Positions 1 to 11,129 of a stretch of DNA of 64,000 bases are shown one piece after another. Origin of the DNA: Excoecaria cochinchinensis (taxonomy: Eukaryota > Streptophyta > Magnoliopsida > Malpighiales > Euphorbiaceae); assembly GCA_947683425.1 (NCBI GenBank), contig CANTUQ010000060.1:682001-746000 (forward strand). Reading direction: 5' to 3'. A program made the translations under genes and the position numbers. The notes under the pieces were generated by a model. The model did not search any database and was not told the origin of the DNA. It saw nothing but the letters and a program-made list of their open reading frames with translations. Positions within the stretch are counted from its first letter, which is position 1, and each line of letters opens with the position of its first letter.

Positions 1-723
1 CTTCAGGAGGTCATCAATGAAGATACAGCAGCTGGCTTATGGGCGAAACTGGAATCCTTGTATATGTCCAAAACCCTGACTGACAAGCTGTACCACATGA
101 CGCAATTCTACACATTTCAAATGCAGGAAGGTACTTCTATTAAAACCTATCTGGAAGAATATACATCAATTTTAGTATGTTTAGAAAATGTGGGTGCTAA
201 AATTGATGATGAAAATGCTGTTTTGAAATTGTTGTGTTCATTACCACTGTCACATAAAAGTTTTAGGGACACAATGCTTTATGGAAAAGACAGTGTGTCT
301 TTGGCAGAGGTTAAAACAGCTTTGCTCTCTAAAATTATAATTGACAAAAGAATTGTCGGTAGTAAAGATGATAATGTAGCAGAAGGCCTTGTTGCTAGAG
401 GCAGGTCTAAAAATAAGAGTTATGGCAGTAGTAGGTCTAGGTCAAAATCTCGACATAAGAATTTGATATGTAACTATTGTCATAAAAAGGGGCACATTAA
501 AGCTGATTGTTATAAGTTGAAAAATAAACAATCAACTGAAGAAAGAAGGGAAAAATCCGCCGAAGCTAGTATTGCCGAAGATGAGTCCACATCTAATATT
601 CTTTTAGTCACTAACAGTTGTTCAAAGATGATTGGATTATGGATTCAGGTTGCTCTTATCACATATGTCCCAATAGGGACTGGTTCTCCACATATGAATC
701 TTTTGCAGGTGGAGTTGTTTTGA
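1..723 (+). pseudogene. Copia gag, 5'-truncated by window edge and frameshifted at its 3' end
   Basis: The frame is open from base 1, so the true start is upstream. The visible protein is the C-terminal half of a copia Gag (UBN2/retrotran_gag_2 type). A basic stretch rich in R and S is followed by a CX2CX4HX4C zinc knuckle (CNYCHKKGHIKADC, near nucleotides 472-513), the nucleic-acid binding motif of the nucleocapsid. In an intact copia element the same frame continues into protease. Here the frames part near 615-630, where a short A run appears to have lost one base. Sequence after about 620 in this frame is therefore out-of-frame protease DNA. The break makes this copy unlikely to be autonomous. 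Confidence 0.85.
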
Positions 724-3700
724 TGGGCAACGATGCAGCTTGCAAAGTTATTGGCAAGGGCACAATCCGAATCAAGATGCATGATGGCGTGGTACGAACT
801 TTGACAGACGTTCGCCATGCTCCTGACATGAAGAAAAATCTCATCTCTTTGGGCACTCTTGATGCTGGTGGATGCAAATACACAAGTGAAGGTGGAGTCA
901 TGAAAGTTAGCAAAGGTGCTCTGGTAGTGATGAAAGCTCAACTGTTTGGAAGACTTTATATCCTACAAGGAAAAACAGTTACAGGAGCTGCTGCTACAAT
1001 TACTACTCAAATGTCTGAAACCGACATCACCAAATTGTGGCATATGAGGTTAGGCCATATGAGTGAGAAAGGCTTAACCCTGTTAAGCAAAAAGGGTCTT
1101 TTGTGTGGACAAAATACTTGCAAGCTTGATTTTTGCGAGCACTGTATTTTCGGAAAGCAAAAACGTGTCAGTTTCAGCACAGGTACCCACACAACCAAAG
1201 GTACTTTGGATTACATCCATTCTGATCTTTGGGGGCCATCACAAGTTCCATCAAAAGGTGGTGCCAGATACATGCTTGTCTTCATCGATGACTTCTCAAG
1301 GAAGGTTTGGGTTTACTTTCTTAAACATAAGGATCAAGTATTTTCCACATTCAAGCAATGGAAAACCATGATTGAGAAGCAGACAGGAAGGCAAATAAAG
1401 AGGCTGAGAACAGATAATGGCTTGGAGTTTTGTGCTGGTGAGTTCAATGACTTCTGTAAAAATGAAGGCATTGTGAGGCATCACACAGTTCGGATGACAC
1501 CTCAACAAAATGGAGTTGCTGAACGGATGAACAGAACTCTTATAGAGAAAGCAAGGTGTATGCTTTCAAATGCTGGATTACCAAAGAGTTTCTGGGCAGA
1601 AGCTGTTTCAACAGCTTGCTATTTAGTCAATCGCTCTCCATCAGTTCCAATTGGTTTCAAGACTCCAGAGGAAGCTTGGTCTGGCAAACTTGCAGATTAT
1701 TCAAATTTGAGAATCTTTGGCTGCCCAGCGTATATGCACGTCAATGATGGCAAGTTAGCACCAAGGGCCAAGAAGTGCATTTTCTTAGGATATCCATCAG
1801 GGGTGAAAGGATATAAACTTTGGTGTCCCAAATCATCCAAAGTTATAATCAGCAGAGATGTCACATTTGATGAAGGTTCCATGCTTCACTCAAAAAATGA
1901 AGTATTGGTACCATGCAGTTCTGATAAGAAGGTGGAGGCCAGTCAAAGACAGGAGATAGATGTTGAAGACTATCCTGCTCAGCAAGATTCTTCTTCGCAG
2001 ACAGATTCACAACCATTCAGCTCTCAGCAAGGTGATTCAGATTCTAACTCAGTTGAACAGGAGCAGCCATACTCTATTGCCAAAGATAGAGAAATGAGAG
2101 AAATAAAGAAGCCAACAAAATATAAAGATTATGCAGATTTGGTAGCTTTTGCTTTGTCAGCAGCTAAGGAGATCAACAATGTTGGAGAACCATCAGAAGC
2201 CATTTCAGGAGCCAACTCAGATAGATGGTTGATAGCTATGCAAGAAGAAATGGAGTCATTGCATAAGAATGGCACTTGGGAGCTCGTTAGACCACCAAAA
2301 GGAAAGAAGATTATCGACTGCAAATGGGTTTTCAAGAAGAAGGAAGGCAACCCAGGCATTGAAGAAGCAAGATACAAAGCTCGCCTAGTTGCAAAGGGAT
2401 TCAAGCAAGTTCAAGGTGTGGATTTCAATGATGTATTCTCACCAGTTGTGAAACATTATTCCATTCGCATGTTGCTTGCTATGGTGGCTAAGTATGACTT
2501 AGAACTGGAGCAGTTAGATGTCAAAACTGCTTTTCTACATGGTGACCTTGAAGAGCAAATCTACATGCAATAACCAGAAGGTTTCAGGGTTGAAGGCAAG
2601 GAGGACCATGTTTGTTTGTTGAAAAAATCTCTATACGGCCTTAAGCAGTCACCCAGGCAGTGGTATAAGAGGTTTGACTCCTTCATAACTAGTAATAATT
2701 TTTCAAGGAGTAATTATGATAATTGTGTTTACTTCAGAAGGTTAGTTGATGGATCATTCATATATTTATTATTATATGTTGATGATATGTTGATTGCTGC
2801 AAAGAATACTTCTGAAGTTGAGAAGCTGAAAGTTTTATTGAGTAAAGAATTTGAGATGAAAGATCTTGGAGCAGCAAAGAAGATTCTCGAAATGGAGATT
2901 CAGAGGGACAGAAAAGCAGGAAAGTTGTTTCTCACTCAAAAGAAATATGTTGAGAAAGTGCTTGAGCGTTTTAGCATGAATGATGCAAAGCCTGTAAGTA
3001 CTCCATTAGCAGCTCATTTCAAGCTTTCAGCTGCACTATCACCACAAACAGATGAAGAGCAAAAATACATGGATCATGTTCCATACTCCAGTGCAGTAGG
3101 CAGTCTTATGTATGCCATGGTATGTACCCGACCTGATATTTCTCATGCAGTTAGTGTTGTAAGCAGATTCATGGCAAATCCTGGTAAAGTTCACTGGCAA
3201 GCAGTTAAATGGATTTTGAGATATTTAAAAGGCTCAGTTGACACCTGTTTGGAGTTCAGTAGTGGTGATAGTAGTTTGGTTGGTTATGTCGACTCAGACT
3301 ATGCAGGAGATCTCGACAAAAGGAGATCATTGACAGGCTACGTATTTACTTTTGGAAATAGTGCTGTCAGTTGGAAATCTACATTGCAATCTACAGTTGC
3401 ATTGTCTACGACAGAAGTTGAATATATGGCAGTGACTGAAGCTATCAAAGAGGCTATTTGGTTAAAGGGCTTATACAATGAGCTAAATTCAGATCATCAA
3501 GTGACAGTTGTCTTTTGTGATAGTCAAAGTGCTATACATCTAACCAAAGACCAGATGTTTCATGGAAAAACAAAGCACATTGACATCAGGTACCATTTCG
3601 TTCGAGATATTATCGCACAAGGAGATGTTATAATTAAAAAGATTGGTACTGCAAACAATCCAGCTGACATGTTAACAACAGCTGACATGTTAACAAAGCC

Positions 3701-3755
3701 TCTTCCTACTACCAAGTTCAAACATTGCTTGGACTTGATTGGTGTATGTACGTAG
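618..3755 (+). pseudogene. Copia pol (protease, integrase, RT, RNase H) with a frameshift and a nonsense codon
   Basis: Domains in order: aspartic protease motif DSG at about 648-656; integrase zinc-binding H-H-C-C region at about 1035-1150; integrase core with HSDLWGP (near 1220), RTDNGLEF (near 1410) and QQNGVAERMN (near 1504), giving the D, D and E residues; reverse transcriptase from about 2270 with YVDDMLIA near 2777; RNase H with DSDYAGD near 3292. A TAA at 2571-2573 interrupts the RT in the motif usually read as IYMxxPEGF; the same frame resumes at once. No in-frame ATG marks the start because the frame enters from gag through a frameshift. Near 3660-3695 a short in-frame tandem duplication repeats ADMLT before the terminal KPL motif. 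The copy is inactive in cis. Confidence 0.9.
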
Positions 3756-3824
3756 CACTTAAAGTTATTTGGAGAAGGTGGAGCTAAGTTTACTGTTGAT
3801 AAAATTCAAGTCAAGGTGGAGATT

Positions 3825-4261
3825 TGTAACATCACGTGCCTTGAATTTGTTTTCTTTTTCTATTTCTTTGTCAAAAATTGCTGCCACCGAATTCGGTGGC
3901 ACAGTAAATCACATGCCACCGAAATATTATTTCGGTGGCACAGTGTGTCAACTTAACCTATAAAAAGGCTTCATTTCTCATTTGTTAATGGCATCGAAAT
4001 ATCAAGAATTTGAGAGTTAAGAGAGTGTTTATGCTCTAATTAAGAGAGCATTTTGTGAGCGGGTGTAATTGGGTTTTAGGTTGAGAGTTTTCTCCACTTG
4101 TAATATTATTTTACGATAGTGAACTTATTGCTCCTTTCCTCCCGTGGACGTAGGCATATTGCCGAACCACGTAAATTTTGTGTGTTTTTATTTTTATTAC
4201 TTTGGCTACTTCTTCATTGTTGCCATAAAATCATTGTCTAAATAGCCCGTCGATCCTAACA
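3825..4261 (+). repeat. Copia 3' LTR
   Basis: The LTR starts TGTAAC directly after the purine-rich tract and ends CTAACA. It has a TATA box (CTATAAAAAG, about 3958-3967) and, in U5, the conserved copia stretch around CGTGGACGTAGGC (4144-4156). The 3' limit is uncertain by up to about 10 bases because AATAACA at 4264-4270 could also serve as an end. Confidence 0.7.
3883..3940. repeat. Pair of perfect inverted repeats in copia U3
   Basis: GCCACCGAATTCGGTGGC (3883-3900) is a perfect 18-bp palindrome. A second hairpin follows at 3914-3940 with 12-bp arms TGCCACCGAAAT / ATTTCGGTGGCA and a 3-base loop. Both share the core GCCACCGAA and sit just upstream of the LTR TATA box, so a role as repeated regulatory sites is plausible but not proven. 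Confidence 0.85.
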
Positions 4262-4327
4262 AGAATAACAGTAAAATATACTACGATCCAAAAAATACAT
4301 CTTTTTTTCTTGAGTATTATATAGAAT

Positions 4328-5405
4328 CCGAAGGTTATTTTAAGCAATTGATATATAATTGAATCCTATATGAGCCAGCCATTTCCATACTGGAAACATG
4401 CAATGGCTGCCTTTTTTTTTTCTGATATTTTGGAAAAATAAAATGATTGAGGTCAGATTAGGGGTGAGCAAAAAAACCGATGGACTTGGTTAACCGAAAA
4501 AAAAATCCGAAACCGAATCGATGGACTGGTTAACCGATTGTAATGGACTGGTTAATGGTTAGTGTTTTGAAAAAACCGATATTAATGGACTGGTTAATGG
4601 TTTTTGACTCATGTGACTGGTTAACCGAACCGAAACCGAATTTTTAGTTAATTTATTAATTTTTTAATAATTTATAACAATTTATATAACAATTTATCCT
4701 AATTAAAAGTGATCATGTACTTTTTTTCATTATACTAATTATTTTTAAGTTTTTAAGTTTTTTAATTGGCTATGTGTAAGTATAACAATTTATCTAATTA
4801 AAAGTGATTATGAACTAGTTAATATATTTACTTATTAAATATTAATTTTTAAAAATAAATTTGCTTATATCCACCAAATATTTTTATTTTATCAACAATA
4901 ATATTATATTATAGTGAAAAAATTTTAATTTTTAAGTATCTTGAACATTTTAATTTTATTTATGAATATATTTATAATTATAGTGGTTAACCGAAAAATA
5001 TTGGGTAACCGATCCGAAAAACCGAAACCGATGGACTGGTTAACCGATGACAATGGACTGGTTAATGGACTGGAATTTCGAAAAACCGATATTAATAGAC
5101 TGGTTAATGGACTGGGGCTTATGAACCGGTTAACCGACCATGCTCACCCCTAGGTCAGATCATATATGTTTTTCATTTAGTTAAATAAAAGCTTATATGA
5201 GACATTTGGAAAAACATATAGAAGCTGAACGGCTGTTAGTCATTTTCAAAATAATAATAATAATATGTTGAAAGGTAAGTCTGCCTTGGACACGAATCAA
5301 TTAATGACGCTGCTTGATCATCCATTAGACTTTATTTAATGCATTAATGAGTTATCAATCTCTGAAATACTAATAATTAAACATGTCCAATGACATTGAC
5401 CATGA
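4328..5405. repeat. Duplicated block, copy A (second copy at 9238-9553)
   Basis: 4328-4405 and about 5187-5405 match 9238-9316 and 9317-9553 nearly base for base (for example AAGGTTATTTTAAGCAATTG and the stretch around ATGCATTAATGAG). Copy B lies directly upstream of the organ-specific protein gene, so copy A is probably the upstream region of a former tandem gene copy. The hAT-type MITE sits inside copy A only. Confidence 0.8.
4459..5152. mobile_element. Non-autonomous hAT-type MITE with 8-bp TSD
   Basis: Perfect terminal inverted repeats TAGGGGTGAGCA ... TGCTCACCCCTA bound a 694-bp AT-rich element. The flanks carry a perfect 8-bp target duplication, GGTCAGAT, at 4451-4458 and 5153-5160. 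An 8-bp duplication with this end sequence points to the hAT superfamily. Both subterminal parts hold many copies of motifs such as ATGGACTGGTTAA and AACCGA, typical of transposase-binding subterminal repeats. No transposase is encoded. Confidence 0.9.
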
Positions 5406-5768
5406 AACAAAACAAAAAAAAAAGGAAATAATGGATTGAGTTATTATGCCATTAAATTAAATGAATTAAATTGGATTATAGCTCGTTTATAACTAGTAAA
5501 TTAATTATTTTATTATATTATTTAAAATTAAATTAATTTAAAATTATATTATTTATTTAAAAATTAAATTATAAAATTTTAATTAATTGAAGTAAAGAAA
5601 TAATTTTTTTATATTAATTTTAAAAGTAATTATAATTAATTTTTTAAATAAATAAAGATAATTTTAAATAAATTGTAAAATTTTTTCATATTAGAATTTA
5701 AAAAATTAAATAAAATATTGTATTTTAATGGTAAAAATGTGCACAATATATTTTAAATGCTGTGTTTT

Positions 5769-6291
5769 TTTTTTTTTTTTTGATAATAAAATCATTCTTA
5801 TTAAGAAGAATCAGCTTCTAACAAGGAAAACAAAGAATCTGGTGGGGAATCCAACCAGATATGAAGACCAGACAAGAAAACCGAGGCTCTAGCTAGACTG
5901 TGAGCCACTAAATTCGTTGATCTTTTGACAAAATCAAATTTCAAATTTGAAAAAGAAGAACTAATGCTAATACAATCCTCAATAATAAGTCCTAAATCAG
6001 AGCCATAATGAACTTTCGAGTCAAGCATCTGGATAACGACTTGAGAATCCGACTCAACAATCACGTGCTCTAAATTTTGAGACTTAATCCAACTTAAGAC
6101 CTCTCGGATGGCCATACCCTCTACCAAACTAGCTGAAGAAGTGAAACTCAACGGCCCTAGACCAACAGCCACAAACCTTCCAACATTATTTCTAAGGACA
6201 AAGCCATAGCCCGTCTTCCTCTCACCCTCAAACAAAGCTGCATCCACGTTAACCTTGTACCAATTTGATGGAGGCTTTGTCCAGGTTCCAT
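5769..6291 (-). pseudogene. 5'-truncated LINE fragment, RNase H end
   Basis: On the minus strand the frame 6291 to 5801 encodes an RNase H-like (RVT_3) domain of the type found at the 3' end of plant L1-type ORF2, with KVNVDAALFEG near its start, ESDSQVVIQML in the middle and NLVAHSLARAS near the end. The 3' poly(A) tail shows as a T run at 5765-5781. TGCTGTGTTTT occurs at 5758-5768 and again at 6292-6302, a target-site duplication of about 11 bp, which marks a 5'-truncated LINE insertion. The preceding RT is absent, so the fragment is inert. Confidence 0.85.
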
Positions 6292-6430
6292 TGCTGTGTT
6301 TTATTTTTAATATTAAACATATATTAAATTTATCAGATATTACTGATAGGCATGTGAATTCAAATTCTAAGAATTTTTTCATAAATAATATATTTTTTAA
6401 AAATAATTAAAATTTTAAGATGTTTAATAT

Positions 6431-6973
6431 TGAAAGAATAATAACATGCTACATGCACATATGGAGATAACAAAATCGGGTTATTTGTTACCTACCTCTT
6501 GTAGAGCAGACAAATAGCGGAAGCATTAATAATGATCCATTTTGGTATCACTGGTTTGACTGATATCCACAAACGGAATGACAGCAGCTTGATCACTGTC
6601 TAAAAGCCACTTGAAATATAAACGACGAGAGGTAAAATCGACAGAATTTCGATATATGAAATTTTTTATCTCTTCTTCCTCAAAGGAAGAACTCCTATTT
6701 ATAGGCATTCATCTCCCAAAGGAGATGAATGCACCATAAATGGGAATCATAACTCCCATTAGGGGAGTTACCCCTTTTAATCCCATTTAAAAGGGGAAGT
6801 TGTAACTTTCCTTTTGTATTAAGAGGGAAGTTACAACATTAAGGGAATATTAAGGGACATAATCCCTTAATTAAGTCCAAATATGAAACTCTTTTTATAT
6901 TTGTAGGATTTTCGGACTGATATATATTTTTCGGGTCCATTCGAGAAGTTACGGGCGCATCCCGACTCCAACA
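6431..6973 (-). repeat. Solo LTR (minus orientation) with 5-bp TSD
   Basis: Read on the minus strand it runs from TGTTGGAGTCGGG to ...TTCTTTCA (TG...CA), 543 bp, with a TATA box (CCTATAAATAGG, about 6691-6702). AATAT flanks both sides (6426-6430 and 6974-6978). The related sequence at 7155-7180 reads through the same site without the LTR, giving a paralogous empty site. No internal region remains, so it arose by LTR-LTR recombination. The end type suggests a copia-like family, by inference. Confidence 0.85.
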
Positions 6974-7445
6974 AATATTAAAAATAAAAATGTTAATATG
7001 ATTTGAAAACACGGCATTTAAAACATATTGTGCGCATTTTTACCATTAAAATACAATATTTCATTTAATATAAAATTTAAATTTTTAAATTCTAATATGA
7101 AAACCTAAGAATTTTTTCATAAATAATATTTTTTAAAAAAATAATTAAAATTTTAAGATGTTTAATATTAAAAATAAAAGTAAAAATGTTAATATGATTT
7201 GAAAATACGGCATTTAAAACATATTGTGCGCATTTTTATCATTAAAATACAATATTTCATTTAATATATAATTGAATTTTTTAAATTCTAATATGAAAAA
7301 ATTTTACAATTTATTTAAAATTATCTTTATTTATTTAAAAAAATAATTATAATTAATTTTAAAAATTAATATAAAAAATTATTTCTTTACTTCAATTAAT
7401 TAAAATTTTATAATTTAAGTTTTAAATAAATAATATAATTTTAAA

Positions 7446-8030
7446 TAAAAAACCCAAGTATTTAAAAAAATAAATGCACCTGAAAACGTAGTTGACGGCT
7501 GCGTTTTCAGGCGCGGCAGCTTTTCTGCTGCAGCCCCATACCCTGACACAATAACACAAACAGTTGTTGCGTTTTTTAAAAAAAATCTACTTTTCTAAAT
7601 ACTTTTTGACACACACCAATTTTTAACTTTTTTTTAAAAAAAATCCCCCGATTTTATTATGGTGAAACTTTAATGAGAACGAGGCTAATTTACCTGTATA
7701 TTAGAGTAAAATATTTTTAAATTCATTAAGGGTTATACATATTATAATGGCAAATGAAATAAATTTATGATTTAATTTCTGAATTGGTAGCTAAACTAGT
7801 TCTTCTTTCTTCTTTTTTTACCTAGTTCTGTTATGAGAGAGGTTCAGCTCCTGTTTCAAGTATATTATTATTTGAACAACAATAATAAATTAATAACATC
7901 TTAAATTAGTCATAGAAATAAAAAATAGCAACAACATGTACATAATAAGTCTATCGCAACACATTTTTAGAAGCATATTTTAAATTATTAGCTTAGTTTA
8001 TGTACGGCAACAACTAGAAGCATATTTACC
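7446..8030. other. AT-rich intergenic DNA, no gene seen
   Basis: No coding potential is visible. A small hairpin, CCTGAAAACG ... CGTTTTCAGG, lies at about 7482-7511 in a local GC-rich patch. The rest is A/T-rich. Confidence 0.6.
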
Positions 8031-8385
8031 ACTATAATAAAATTATATTTTAGCAATGCAAAATTTCGTTGCTATTTAGCATTCTTTTGTTGCTAAAATA
8101 ATTTTGTGACGACTTCGCAAGGACATCATAATTGTTTCATTTTCTCTCTTGCTAAAATTTAGCGACAAATTTGTGACAACTCTTTTCGTAGCTAAATATT
8201 CGCTATTTACCCATATATCCTTTTTAACCATTCAGCGGGAACATAGTTGTCGCCTATGTTCTTGCTAATTTTTTGTTCTCGCTAAATTAGCAAGAACTAT
8301 TACATCGTTGCTAATAGGTTCTCGCTATTTTCTTATTTGTCTTATGAGCTTTTGGCAACCAATATGTTCGTCGCTAATATTTATT
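8031..8385. repeat. Degenerate CACTA-like end with subterminal repeats
   Basis: The sequence begins CACTATAATAAAA and continues with many scattered copies of GTTGCTA, CGCTAAA and AGCGAC in both orientations. This is the same kind of subterminal repeat seen at 55203, 62407 and 62710. No clear partner end or target duplication was found, so it is listed as a remnant. Confidence 0.5.
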
Positions 8386-9237
8386 ATTTTAATAAATTGT
8401 TATTTAACCTGTAATTCCACAAATAATAAAATTTACATATTCTTAAATATTGCCCCAACATGTAGTTCCAAAATTCATTGGAAATTCATCAACATATATT
8501 TTCGTTTTATATAATATTTATACAAAATGTTGGATGCATATCCAAAGAGTGCATCATATACAAAAGTTAGATTCTTCTAACCGGGCTTTTAATTTTTTTT
8601 TTTTGCACAAGTCCGGTCCAAGTATGCATAAATCAAATACGTATCTAGTGTAGGTTTCGAATGACAGGTTTATAATTAGGTATTAGGTATTATGTATTAT
8701 ATTATTTGCAATTAATGGAAAAGAAAATATGAATGGAATTATAAATATAATTAAGTTTTTTTTACAAAGAAATCTCAAATATTTTGATTTATATTTTATT
8801 TTATATGTGCTCCAAGTATACCGAGTGTTTTGTATTTATACTTTAATCAAATTTTTACATTCAGATTTTTTTTTTAAATCATGAATAAAAATATATAATT
8901 ATAAAATTTATAAAATATAACTTATCATGCACATTTATCTAATATAAAAATATAAAATTAAAAATAATATAATCAGAGTATAAATGAATTTGATTGAATT
9001 GATTCATTTTATAGGTCAAAATGAGCATACTCAAAAACATATAGTTATCAGATCGAATTTAAAATATTATAAATCCAATCAAAATTTATTGCCTCTACGA
9101 GCAATCATGCAAATATTTTTGTTTTTCTGTTAAGAGGATCCAATATGCATGTTTATTAAATATCCCAATCAATGAATCAAATAACAGATGTACATTATCG
9201 TCATAAAGAAAAGAACAAAAAGATATATTTTTTTTTT
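8386..9237. other. AT-rich intergenic DNA, no gene seen
   Basis: Short open frames occur but show no recognisable motif and strong A/T bias. Nothing else can be supported here. Confidence 0.6.
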
Positions 9238-9553
9238 CCAAAGGTTATTTTAAGCAATTGATATATATAATTGAGCCGTGTATGAGTCAGCTACTTCCAT
9301 AATGGAAACATGCAATAAAAGCATATATATATGACTATATGAGACATTTGGAAAAACATATAGACGTTGAAAGGTTGTTAGTCATTTGAAAAATAATAAT
9401 AATAATAATAATAATATGTTGAAAGGTATGTCTGCCTTGGACTCGAATCAATTAATGACAGCTGCTTCATCATCCATTAGACTTTATTTAATGCATTAAT
9501 GAGCTATCAATCTCTGAAATACTAGTAATTAAACGTGTCCAGTGACATTGACA
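9238..9553. repeat. Duplicated block, copy B
   Basis: This is the partner of 4328-5405, lacking the hAT insertion and the bases around it. It includes a TAA microsatellite near 9391-9417. It lies about 440 bp upstream of the organ-specific protein start codon, so it may contain distal promoter sequence. Confidence 0.8.
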
Positions 9554-9629
9554 TGAAAAAAAAAATCAAATAAAAGCTTGTTTGTTCTTATTTTGCTATT
9601 GAATGACCACACTGCTGATAGAATGTAAT

Positions 9630-9660
<31 letters not shown>

Positions 9661-9942
9661 CTACATTGACATTAAAAAAGTATGCATAAAAATCGTAGCA
9701 TTTTGCTATAATTTTAGACTGATTTAACACAATATTACAGCTGTTTACTGTGATATTAATTCAAAAAATGCAAAAAATATAAATACTTTTCAAAATACCT
9801 ATATATTTTTTAAATAATTTTTAAAAAAATATTATTTAAAATTTTTTCAAAATTTTAGGACTTGTTCGAATACAACCAAAATTTAAGAGGCCAATGGGCC
9901 AAAAGTTGAAAGATATTCCCAAAATTCATGTATTCTCCGAGT

Positions 9943-9953
9943 CCATAAATAGG
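9943..9953 (+). promoter_or_regulatory. TATA box of the organ-specific protein gene
   Basis: CATAAATAGGG lies about 45 bp before the ATG at 9995, at the right place for a short 5' leader. Confidence 0.6.
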
Positions 9954-10142
9954 GTTAAGTGAATGAGTTGATTGCCAATCATTGTACTAATTTTATGAAG
10001 TACAAGATAAAAATGACATCCTTCGTCTCTTTCACCATGCTCTTCTCTCTTCTTTTGGTAAGATTTTAGTACGTCAGTCTTTATCTTGTTATTTCAAGAA
10101 TAATTAAAATTACATTAGGTTGCACTCCTTGTAATACAAAAG

Positions 10143-10145
<3 letters not shown>

Positions 10146-10212
<67 letters not shown>
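10146..10212. repeat. AT dinucleotide microsatellite in intron 1
   Basis: About 33 AT units lie inside the single intron of the organ-specific protein gene, close to its acceptor. Confidence 0.95.
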
Positions 10213-10215
<3 letters not shown>

Positions 10216-10642
10216 TTAATTAGAGGTTATGTTTGATTCTGTTTGAGCAGGCAGCAAAGACCATCAATGGAAGAAAAGACATGGGTGAATACTGGAAAGA
10301 TCAAAATATGCCAGAGGAAGCTGTAGCCTCAATAACCATTAAGAAGAAATCCGGCTGTCAAACTTCTGATTCTTTGCAGCTCAAGAAAGACGAGAATTTT
10401 AAAAAAGGATCTATGGATGCTACTTTAAGTTTGGAGCCAAAGCCTATTGGGACCATTTATCATAATGATGCCCGAGATAAGTCCTTCGTTAAAGGCTTTG
10501 AGCCAAGACCTGATATTTCAATTTACCATAACGATGCATTTCTTAAAAATGACAAATCTTTCATTAAAAATTTTGAGTCAAGGCCTGATATTTCTATTTA
10601 TCATAATGGTGCCCTTCTTAAGAGAGATAAATCGTTCGTTAA

Positions 10643-11109
10643 TGATAACCCAGCAAATATCATTTGCTCTAAGGCCCATCTAGTCGGCCCATCCAACTGG
10701 CAAGGCCCAAAGCCCATCAGCCAAAGGTATCAGACACGAGCTCCTAGGCAGAGCACATGACCGATCGGCTGATGGGACCGCCAGTCCCATCAGCCGCCTG
10801 ACACAAGGCAGCGCCCATGTCTACCACCTGCTCCTTGTCATGTCGCCGAATACCTACTCTGACGGCCAGTAATCACTCCCCAGGCACTCGAGTGTCCCTC
10901 AACTACTTCGTATAAATAGCCCAGCCAACGATGGCTCCAGGTATTGAATTCACGACATTATCTCTCTAAAGCACATCTTCTCTCTAAGCTACTAACTTAA
11001 GCTTCGGAGTGCTCACGCCTGGTCCGACCGGGCTCCTCTTATTGCAGGTTTCTCTCATCCGATCGGATCGTCTTCTCTCCTACAGATAAAGACATATTTG
11101 GATTTATCA
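10643..11109 (+). repeat. Tat-A 5' LTR
   Basis: 467 bp, from TGATAACCC to GATTTATCA. A TATA box (TATAAATA, 10911-10918) lies about 200 bp before the LTR end. By eye no difference from the 3' LTR was found. Confidence 0.97.
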
Positions 11110-11129
11110 TTTGGTGCTTTCATTGAGAG
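11110..11129 (+). other. Tat-A primer-binding site
   Basis: TTTGGTGCTTTCATTGAGAG follows the 5' LTR directly and starts with the TGG that would pair with a tRNA CCA end. The tRNA was not identified. The gag start codon begins at the very next base. Confidence 0.7.

Larger units (their letters stand above)
1..4261 (+). mobile_element. Ty1/copia LTR retrotransposon, 5' end outside window
   Basis: The domain order gag zinc knuckle, protease, integrase, reverse transcriptase, RNase H is that of Ty1/copia. The 5' LTR and the N-terminal part of gag lie outside the window. The element is decayed: gag and pol are out of frame with each other and pol has an internal stop. A purine-rich tract at about 3812-3824 precedes the 3' LTR. 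The right end is set at ...CTAACA (4261), because the flank after it resembles sequence near 9180. The target duplication cannot be tested because the left end is missing. Confidence 0.9.
5500..7445. repeat. Long foldback (inverted) repeat with nested insertions
   Basis: The left arm (about 5500-5757) is the reverse complement of about 7205-7445 with only scattered differences. A further partial copy of the inner arm lies at about 6998-7110. Between the arms sit a truncated LINE (5769-6291) and a solo LTR (6431-6973). The arms are over 80% A+T, carry no gene, and their transposon class is unclear. Confidence 0.7.

Noticed and set aside
4941..5153. 70-residue frame overlapping the hAT right end
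   Set aside because: It is translation of the subterminal repeats of the MITE.
6526..6708. Short minus-strand frame with Met start
   Set aside because: It lies fully inside the solo LTR, in its R/U5 part.
8308..8653. Two overlapping short frames
   Set aside because: AT-rich, in degenerate CACTA-like sequence, with no known motif.
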